Of a DNA stretch of 64,000 nt, positions 58,310 to 64,000 are shown in pieces (position 1 is the stretch's first letter; every line of letters begins with the position of its first letter). This DNA is from Inquilinus sp042743185. Its GTDB lineage: Bacteria; Pseudomonadota; Alphaproteobacteria; DSM-16000; Inquilinaceae. The translations under genes were made by a program, and so were the position numbers. The stretch is taken from NCBI RefSeq assembly GCF_042743185.1, contig NZ_JBHYMS010000010.1, positions 1-64,000 on the forward strand, given 5' to 3'. The notes beneath the pieces are model-generated. The model was not told the DNA's origin, ran no database searches, and was given only the letters and a program-made list of their open reading frames with translations.

Positions 58310-59326
58310 ATGTATCGCATCAAAAGTGCGTTCGCTGGCAATGGGCGGAAGGCCTTGCCGACATCGTCGCCCGCGGCTCCTGCCAGAGAGGGCTCCTCTG
58401 AAATCACCCCTGTCGTGTATGAAAGCCAGATACATCACGGCTACGATCAGGAAGAATTCGCGATTTTCGATCGCTTTCGCCCCGTCCCAACGGCGGTAGC
58501 TCAAGATTTCGTGGCGGACTTTCTCAATGTCCGCACTCGCGTTTCCTTCTTCCCGGATGAACTCGAGCATCTCGACGGTGAGTATCTGGGCCGACCGATC
58601 CCCGGCGATTTCCGTGGTGAGACGATCGAGTGGCTCGGGCTGCTGCGCTCCGCCGCGGATGCGCGCGGCGAGTATGTGGCGATGGAACTGGGCGCAGGCT
58701 ATGGCCCATGGCTCGTCTCGGGTGCCGCCGCGGCGCGCCATCTCGATATCGAGGCTGTGCGGCTTTATGCGATCGAGGCGGACGCTGATCACTTCGCCTT
58801 CATGCGTCAGCACTTTCTCGACAATGGTCTCGACCCTGACGAACACACGCTGCTCAATGCCGCCGTCGGGGCGGAGGCAGGCACGGCGCGTTGGCCCAGA
58901 GCGAAGAACACCCCCTTCGAATGGGCCGCGCGCCCTGCGCGCGAGCACAATGTCTCGGACGCAAGATACAATGGCAGCCGCCTGGAGCGTTCCGTGGAAG
59001 TACCGGTTCTCGCCGTGAGCGAGCTGATCGAGCGTGAGCCGCGGTGGGATCTCGTGCACATCGATGTTCAAGGCTGGGAAGGCGAGGTTTGCGCTGCGGC
59101 CGCGGAGGCAATGGATCAGCGGGTCCATCGAATCGTGGTGGGCCTTCATTCGCGCAAATTGGAGGGGGAGGTGCTGGCGCTGTTCCATTCCCTTGGCTGG
59201 GTGCTGGAAAACGAGAAGCCCACCAGGTTTGTCTATCAGGCCGGCGCGCCGACGGTGGAGAATATGGCGGTCCTCGACGGCGTGCAGGTGTGGCGAAATC
59301 CGCGCCTTACCCCAAGCACCCGCTAG
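58310..59326 (+). CDS. FkbM-family SAM-dependent methyltransferase
   Basis: This 338-residue protein has an FkbM-type methyltransferase core at about residues 110-320: YVAMELGAGYGPWLVSGAAA (motif I), ALRLYAIEADADHFAFM, and RWDLVHIDVQGWEGEV. FkbM proteins O-methylate sugars or polyketides, often of the cell surface. Codon use here is less GC-biased than in neighbours (for example GAT, GAA, CTT and TTT at higher frequency), suggesting more recent acquisition. The start at 58310 follows the GGA tract. It is divergent from the thrS leader. Confidence 0.85.
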   Translation: MYRIKSAFAGNGRKALPTSSPAAPAREGSSEITPVVYESQIHHGYDQEEFAIFDRFRPVPTAVAQDFVADFLNVRTRVSFFPDELEHLDGEYLGRPIPGDFRGETIEWLGLLRSAADARGEYVAMELGAGYGPWLVSGAAAARHLDIEAVRLYAIEADADHFAFMRQHFLDNGLDPDEHTLLNAAVGAEAGTARWPRAKNTPFEWAARPAREHNVSDARYNGSRLERSVEVPVLAVSELIEREPRWDLVHIDVQGWEGEVCAAAAEAMDQRVHRIVVGLHSRKLEGEVLALFHSLGWVLENEKPTRFVYQAGAPTVENMAVLDGVQVWRNPRLTPSTR

Positions 59327-59463
59327 GCCGCTCACCGGGGAGCGTCGTCCCTGAGGCGCTGAAAAGCCTATCGAACCTCCAGGATGATTCGCAGCAACTT
59401 GGACAAGGGCCTGCGCGTTGATCGGGTGGGCCTTGTCATGGGGCGATCGCTTGGCTATATTTG

Positions 59464-59493
59464 TCTCAAACGAGATCAAAAATCTCAAATGAG
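59464..59493. promoter_or_regulatory. Autoregulatory operator candidate of the RES/Xre module
   Basis: TCTCAAACGAG (59464-59474) and TCTCAAATGAG (59483-59493) are direct copies, 19 bp apart (two helical turns), each containing the small palindrome CTC-N4-GAG. They lie 22 bp before the antitoxin start, where toxin-antitoxin complexes bind. The region is AT-rich and probably overlaps the promoter. Confidence 0.65.
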
Positions 59494-59514
59494 TTTGGAG
59501 AGAGGAGCGGTTCG

Positions 59515-59922
59515 ATGATGGCGCAAGAGGCGGCGGTGGCGCCGCGCGGTGCCGAAGGGCGGCTGGCCCGAGCAGGCTTGAGCGCCTTCTTCAACATCGC
59601 CGAGGCCTGGGGGCTGAAGGACGAGGAGAAGCGCGTGCTGCTGGGCCGTCCGTCCAAGGCCACCTTCTATCGCTGGAAGGCCGGCGCGACCGGCCATCCC
59701 TCAGCCGACACGATGGAGCGGATCTCCTACATCCTCGGCATCTACCGGGCGCTGCAGATCCTGTTCAAGGACGCGAAGCTGGCCGATGGCTGGGTGCGGC
59801 GGCCGAACGCGGCCTCGCCCTTCGGTGGCCGCTCGGCGCTCGACCGGATGCTGTCGGGCAACGTCGCCGACCTGTTCGTGGTCCGCCGCTACCTGGATGC
59901 GGAGCGCGGCGGTTGGGGCTGA
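59515..59922 (+). CDS. Xre/MbcA/ParS-type antitoxin
   Basis: This 135-residue antitoxin has an N-terminal Xre-like helix-turn-helix (about residues 25-65, FNIAEAWGLKDEEKRVLLG with RPSKATFYRWKAG) and a C-terminal DUF2384 toxin-binding domain (about 75-135, RALQILFKDAKLADGWVRRPNAASPFGGRSALDRM). It is the partner of the RES toxin gene that it overlaps by 10 bp. The start ATG pair (59515/59518) follows AGGAG. Confidence 0.9.
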   Translation: MMAQEAAVAPRGAEGRLARAGLSAFFNIAEAWGLKDEEKRVLLGRPSKATFYRWKAGATGHPSADTMERISYILGIYRALQILFKDAKLADGWVRRPNAASPFGGRSALDRMLSGNVADLFVVRRYLDAERGGWG

Positions 59923-60605
59923 TCCTGCCGGTCCGCCGGGTCGAATGGCCCGAATGCTGGCGCATCATCCCCAGCCGGTATCCGCCGATCGACCTGTTCG
60001 AGCGGGTGGCGCCGCCCGAGGATTGGGAGCTGCTGATCGAGCTCGAATCCCGGACCAACGACCGGCTGCGCGACCAGGTCGGGCAGATCTCACTGATCCC
60101 GCTGGAGGAGCGGATGAGCGGCCCGGGCACCAGCTTCATCATGGCGCCCTTCACCCATCTGCATCCGGACGGCAGCCGCTTCACCGACGGCACCTACGGC
60201 GCCTATTACGGTGCCGCGGCGCTGGACACGGCGGTGGCGGAGACCAGTTATCACCGCGCCCGCTTCTTCGCGGCGACGGCGACGCCGGCGACCACGATCG
60301 ACATGCGCGTGCTGATCAACAGCCTGGCCGGCGACCTGCACGACATCCGCGGACTGGGCGACGAGCTGCCGGGCGTCTACGATCCGGTCGACTATTCGGC
60401 CGGCCAGGCGCTGGGGCGGCGGCTGCATGGCGACGGCTCCTTCGGCATCGCCTATGACAGCGTCCGCCATCCCGGCGGCCACTGCGCCGCGGCGTTCCGG
60501 CCGCGCAGCGTGCTGACCCCGGTGATCCAGGAGCGGCATTTGTCCTATCACTGGGACGGGACCCGGATCGCCGCGGTGCACGAGATCCGGGCGTTGCAGA
60601 CCTAG
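59913..60605 (+). CDS. RES-domain toxin
   Basis: This 230-residue RES-domain protein starts with TTG (59913), overlapping the antitoxin. The RES family degrades NAD+ by phosphorolysis or hydrolysis. The expected catalytic Arg is in the N-terminal ECWRIIPSRYPP, the Glu in LDTAVAETSYHRARF and the Ser in GIAYDSVRHPGGHC. The pair with the DUF2384 antitoxin is a complete type II toxin-antitoxin module. Confidence 0.9.
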   Translation: MGLILPVRRVEWPECWRIIPSRYPPIDLFERVAPPEDWELLIELESRTNDRLRDQVGQISLIPLEERMSGPGTSFIMAPFTHLHPDGSRFTDGTYGAYYGAAALDTAVAETSYHRARFFAATATPATTIDMRVLINSLAGDLHDIRGLGDELPGVYDPVDYSAGQALGRRLHGDGSFGIAYDSVRHPGGHCAAAFRPRSVLTPVIQERHLSYHWDGTRIAAVHEIRALQT

Positions 60606-60726
60606 GCCCGTTGCCCGCCGCATGGCCGATCTCCGTTCGTTGGGGCTGGGAATAACGGGGGCGCCCACCGATATTGTGCCCCACGGTTTCACGAGGTCGG
60701 TCGCGGCGCGGCCGTCGGGGTATTCG

Positions 60727-61401
60727 ATGCAGGCACCGGTCGAGATCCGCACCACCGTCACCATCCCGATCCTGGACGGGGCGGGGCGGGGCGTGTTCCA
60801 CACCTTCGGCGGCTTCGCCGACGGCGGCGAGCATTTCGCCATCGCGCTTGGCCCCCAAGGCCGCGACGTGCCGCTGGTGCGGGTGCATTCGGAATGCCTG
60901 ACCGGCGACGTCTTCGGCTCGCAGCGCTGCGATTGCGGCCCGCAGTTGAACGACGCCTTGCACCGCATTGGAAAAGAAGGCGGTTTTGTCCTCTATCTGC
61001 GGCAGGAAGGGCGCGGCATCGGCCTCTATGCCAAGCTCGACGCCTATGTTCTGCAGGACCAGGGGCTGGATACCTACGAGGCCAATGAGCGGTTGAACTT
61101 CCCGCACGACATGCGGGACTTCACCCCGGCGGCGCAGATGCTGCTGGCGCTCGGGGTCAAGCGGATCCGGCTCTTGACCAACAATCCCGACAAGGCGAAG
61201 CAGCTCGAAGCCGCCGGGATCGAGATCGCCGAGATCGTGCCGACCGGCGTCTTCGTCACCGAGCACAACATCCAGTACCTCGAAGCCAAAGTCAGAAAAC
61301 ACGCGCATCGCATTGATCTGTCGGAGATTTCCGGGCAGGCCACGGTGCTGCCCTTGGCCGTCGGCGACACCCCGGGGGTGCGCCGCCTGGGCAAGCCTTG
61401 A
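60727..61401 (+). CDS. ribA: GTP cyclohydrolase II
   Basis: RibA (224 residues) opens GTP to 2,5-diamino-6-ribosylamino-pyrimidinone phosphate, the first step of riboflavin synthesis. Zinc ligands are in HSECLTGDVFGSQRCDCGPQL, and the GTP-binding motif is LRQEGRGIGLYAKL. The frame opens earlier at 60622, but the homologous start is MQAPVEIRTTV at 60727. It lacks a RibB domain. It overlaps ribD as TTGA. Confidence 0.93.
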   Translation: MQAPVEIRTTVTIPILDGAGRGVFHTFGGFADGGEHFAIALGPQGRDVPLVRVHSECLTGDVFGSQRCDCGPQLNDALHRIGKEGGFVLYLRQEGRGIGLYAKLDAYVLQDQGLDTYEANERLNFPHDMRDFTPAAQMLLALGVKRIRLLTNNPDKAKQLEAAGIEIAEIVPTGVFVTEHNIQYLEAKVRKHAHRIDLSEISGQATVLPLAVGDTPGVRRLGKP

Positions 61402-62708
61402 CCTTGCCGGCCGGGCTCTCGCTGCGGCCGGGCTTCGGCTTCGGCGGCGTCCTCCGCGACACGTTGCCGGAGCCGCTGCGCGACGCCGCGCCCCCGACCC
61501 GGACGGTGGGCGACGACGAAGCCTGGATGCTGGAGACGCTGCGGACGGCGATGACCCATAACGGACTGTCGGACCCGAACCCGGTGGTCGGCTGCGTCAT
61601 CGTCCGCGAGGGCCGCGTGGTCTCGCGCGGCGCCACCGAACGGATCGGCGAGCGCCATGCCGAGCGCGTCGCGGTCGAGGCGGTGGCCGACCGGTCGGCG
61701 TTCCGCGGCGCCACGGCCTATGTCACGCTCGAACCCTGCAGCCATCACGGCCGCCAGCCGCCCTGCGCCGACCTCCTGGCCTCGCTCGGGCTGGCCCGCT
61801 GCGTGGTGGCGTTGCGCGATCCGTTCCCGCTGGTCGACGGCGTCGGCTTGGCCCGGCTGCGGGCCGCCGGCGTCGACGTCGGCGTCGGCACGCTGGCGCC
61901 GGAGGCGTCGGCCTGGCACGCGCCCTTCCTGCTGCGGCAGCGGCTCGGCCGGCCGCTGGTGGCGGCGAAATGGGCGCAGACGCTGGACGGCCAGCTCGCC
62001 TATGACGACGGCGCCGAGCGTTGGCTGACCGGCAAGGCGGCGCGCGCCCACACCCATTGGCTGCGCCAGAAATACGACGCCATCCTGGTCGGCGCCGGCA
62101 CCGTTCTGGCGGACGACCCGGCCCTGACCGTGCGCGACGCCGCCGGCGACCGGCACCGCCATCCCCTGCGCCTGGTCTACGACCCGAACGGCCGGGCGCT
62201 GGCCGCCCTGCCGCAGCGGCTGGAGCGCTGGAAGGCCGGGCTGCTCTCCGCCGACGCCCCGACCGTGTTCCTGCTGGGCCCGGCGGCGGCGCGCCATGCG
62301 GCACCGCTGGAGGCCCTGCTGCCGCCCTCGGCGGCGATGCTGGCGCTGCCGGACGGGCCGCCGGTCGACGCCCTGTTCGACACCCTGGCCGGCCCGGCGA
62401 TGGTGGCGCGGCTCGGCCGGCCGGTCGGCTCGGTCATGGTCGAAGGCGGCCCGCGCCTGCTCGGCCTGCTGCTGGAGGCCGGGCGCGTCGACCTGGCCCA
62501 TGTCTTCATCGCGCCGGCGATCGGCGGCGGCGCGCGCAACCGCATCGCCTTCCCGGGCAGCGCCGCCGCCACCCGCGACTGGCGGCCGATCGCCACCGCC
62601 GCGCTCGGCCCCGACCTGCTGGCGGAATACGTCTCGCCGGCCGCGGCGGCGCATCTGGCGCGGCTTGTCGACGCCAGCGTCATCGAGTCGCCACTTCGCC
62701 ATGGCTAA
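61398..62708 (+). CDS. ribD: Bifunctional pyrimidine deaminase/reductase
   Basis: RibD (436 residues) has an N-terminal deaminase (HAERVAVEAV, with zinc Cys in PCSHHGRQPPCADLL) and a C-terminal reductase (VAAKWAQTLDGQLAY and VMVEGGPRLLGLLLE) in riboflavin synthesis. The first 40 residues before DEAWMLETLRTAM are longer than usual. It starts at a TTG (61398) that overlaps the ribA stop. Together with ribA it forms a translationally coupled riboflavin pair. Confidence 0.92.
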   Translation: MTLPAGLSLRPGFGFGGVLRDTLPEPLRDAAPPTRTVGDDEAWMLETLRTAMTHNGLSDPNPVVGCVIVREGRVVSRGATERIGERHAERVAVEAVADRSAFRGATAYVTLEPCSHHGRQPPCADLLASLGLARCVVALRDPFPLVDGVGLARLRAAGVDVGVGTLAPEASAWHAPFLLRQRLGRPLVAAKWAQTLDGQLAYDDGAERWLTGKAARAHTHWLRQKYDAILVGAGTVLADDPALTVRDAAGDRHRHPLRLVYDPNGRALAALPQRLERWKAGLLSADAPTVFLLGPAAARHAAPLEALLPPSAAMLALPDGPPVDALFDTLAGPAMVARLGRPVGSVMVEGGPRLLGLLLEAGRVDLAHVFIAPAIGGGARNRIAFPGSAAATRDWRPIATAALGPDLLAEYVSPAAAAHLARLVDASVIESPLRHG

Positions 62709-62821
62709 ACGATCGCGCGCATTGTACCGTGCGCGCCCTGCGGTCCGGCACGCCGGTCCGGGTCCCATGACGTCTCGGCCGGGCCAGCCCGAACCGACCG
62801 AATTTTGAGAGCTTGCCGTCG

Positions 62822-64000
62822 ATGATGTATTTCGCCCCGTGGAAGAAGGTCACCATCCTGGTGGTGTGCCTCCTCGGCGTGATCCTGAGCCTGCCGAACA
62901 TCCTGCCGCGCAGCACGCTCGACGCGCTGCCGTCCTGGGTCCCGGCCCGGCAGATGAATCTCGGCCTCGACCTCAGGGGCGGTTCCTACCTCCTGCTGGA
63001 GGTCGACATGAAGGCGGTGATCGACGCCCGCCTCGCCAACATCCAGGATTCGATCCGCAGCCTGCTGCGGCGCGAGAACATCGCCTACAGCGACCTTTCG
63101 GTGAACGGCCATTCGGTCAATTTCACCCTGTCCGACGCCGGCCAGGCCGACCGGGTGCGCACGCTCCTGGCCGAGAACCTGTTGACCGGCGCTGTCGACC
63201 CGCTCGCCGGCGGGCAGCGCGACCTCGACATCAGCGTCGGCGGCGACGGCAAGGCCGGCCTGACCCTGACCGAGGTGGGCCTGCGCGACCGCGAGGCCCG
63301 GGCGGTCGAACAGTCGATCGAGATCGTCCGCCGCCGCGTCGACGAGAGCGGCACCCGCGAGCCGCTGATCTCGCGCCAGGGCAACAGCCGCATCCTGCTG
63401 CAACTGCCGGGCGAGCAGAACCCCGACCGCATCCGCCGCCTCTTGGGCCAGACGGCGAAGATGACCTTCCATCTGGTCAATCTCGACTACCAGCAGGGCC
63501 AGCCGGTGCCGCCGGACACCGAGGTGCTGCCGATCGAGAATCCGCGGCCCGGCGAGCGCACCTCGATCGCGGTGCGCAAGCGGATCGAGGTCGACGGCGC
63601 CAACCTGACCGATGCCCGCGCCGGCACCAACCCGCAGACCGGGCAATGGGTGGTGAATTTCGAGTTCGACAGCGCCGGCGCCCGCCGCTTCGGCCAGGTC
63701 ACCCAGGCCAATGTCGGCAAGCCCTTCGCCATCGTGCTCGACGACAAGGTCATCACCTATCCGAACATCAACGAGCCGATCCTGGGCGGCCGCGGCCAGA
63801 TCAGCGGCAACTTCACCGCCCAGAGCGCCAACGACCTGTCGGTGCTGCTGCGCGCCGGCGCGCTGCCGGCGCCGCTGACCATCGTCGAGGAGCGGACGGT
63901 CGGCCCCGACCTGGGCGCCGACGCCATCCAGGCCGGCATCATCGCCGTCGCCGTCGGCTTCGTCCTGGTCATCACCTACATGTTCCTGTCCTACGGCCTG
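62822..64000 (+). CDS. secD: Protein translocase subunit SecD, N-terminal part
   Basis: This is the first 393 residues of SecD, an inner-membrane subunit that assists late protein translocation using the proton gradient. The first membrane helix is in KKVTILVVCLLGVILSLPNI, and the periplasmic P1 domain follows (MNLGLDLRGGSYLLLEVD). The last visible part (SVLLRAGALPAPLTIVEERTVGPDLGADAI) leads into the next membrane region. The gene runs off the right edge. The ATG pair at 62822 follows a 113-bp gap after ribD. Confidence 0.95.
   Translation, partial: MMYFAPWKKVTILVVCLLGVILSLPNILPRSTLDALPSWVPARQMNLGLDLRGGSYLLLEVDMKAVIDARLANIQDSIRSLLRRENIAYSDLSVNGHSVNFTLSDAGQADRVRTLLAENLLTGAVDPLAGGQRDLDISVGGDGKAGLTLTEVGLRDREARAVEQSIEIVRRRVDESGTREPLISRQGNSRILLQLPGEQNPDRIRRLLGQTAKMTFHLVNLDYQQGQPVPPDTEVLPIENPRPGERTSIAVRKRIEVDGANLTDARAGTNPQTGQWVVNFEFDSAGARRFGQVTQANVGKPFAIVLDDKVITYPNINEPILGGRGQISGNFTAQSANDLSVLLRAGALPAPLTIVEERTVGPDLGADAIQAGIIAVAVGFVLVITYMFLSYGL

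Noticed and set aside
58241..59488. A 415-codon minus-strand frame opposite the FkbM gene
   Set aside because: The plus-strand FkbM protein has clear motifs and a strong ribosome site; the antisense product has no recognisable domain.
1..64000. tRNA, rRNA, CRISPR arrays, insertion sequences and phage genes
   Set aside because: I looked for cloverleaf genes with a TTCRA arm, regular direct repeats with spacers, transposases and integrases, and found none I could support by eye.

Overview
The window is high-GC chromosomal DNA from an alphaproteobacterium. A Rhodospirillales-like host (Azospirillum/Inquilinus type) fits best, but that is inference. The pointers are split purS/purQ/purL purine genes, the F1FO-ATPase inhibitor zeta (DUF1476) divergent from purC, several DUF1127 mini-proteins, a class II DAHP synthase, HpnK/YdjC-type sugar genes, and many ATGA/GTGA/TTGA stop-start overlaps. 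Genes are dense. I found no rRNA, tRNA, CRISPR array, insertion sequence or prophage.

1-7.2 kb: purine biosynthesis on the minus strand (purC-purS, then purQ-purL running off the left edge). The two halves are separated by about 4.4 kb holding two paralogous DUF1127/LysR divergent pairs, a dienelactone hydrolase and a DUF533 protein. 7.2-12.5 kb: a LacI-controlled sugar ABC importer with no ATPase gene, then a TetR regulator. 12.5-20.2 kb: a complete minus-strand operon combining a PotABCD-like ABC importer with a three-subunit FAD/2Fe-2S amine or imino-acid dehydrogenase (opine oxidase / D-hydroxyproline dehydrogenase type). A divergent IclR regulator sits beside it, with two matching TTCCG-N5-CGGAA sites between them. 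20.2-31.7 kb: rRNA modification enzymes (RsmC-like, RsuA-like), a DUF4153 membrane protein, an HD hydrolase, an AbrB-type membrane protein, a YecD-like hydrolase with TetR, an MFS pump with LysR, PhoH and a DUF892 protein. 31.7-38.4 kb: a KGG stress protein, HxlR and Crp regulators, a lipoprotein, an overlapping trio (P-loop kinase, DMSP-lyase-like cupin, deaminase), a YbaY-like lipoprotein and an RTX calcium-binding protein. 38.4-43.6 kb: YajQ, a three-gene overlapping set (ArnT-like transferase, ArnC/GtrB-like transferase, YdjC-family deacetylase) resembling the aminosugar lipid A pathways of Francisella and Bordetella, and a secreted CHAP amidase. 44.1-55.9 kb: gabD-rpiA, methyltransferases, gor, class II DAHP synthase, nicotinate phosphoribosyltransferase, pabB-pabC and a PHB-depolymerase-like esterase. 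55.9-64 kb: a membrane protein, a minimal threonyl-tRNA synthetase, an FkbM methyltransferase, a Xre/RES toxin-antitoxin pair, ribA-ribD and the start of secD.

The most striking item is upstream of the minimal threonyl-tRNA synthetase (catalytic and anticodon-binding domains only). There a 27-codon reading frame with 7 Thr and 3 Ile codons is followed by a perfect 10-bp GC-rich hairpin. This is the layout of a threonine attenuator placed in front of a thrS-like gene. Other points worth a second look are the paired REP-like palindromes between convergent genes, the ATPase-less importer, the duplicated DUF1127/LysR modules, and the cupin-kinase-deaminase operon.
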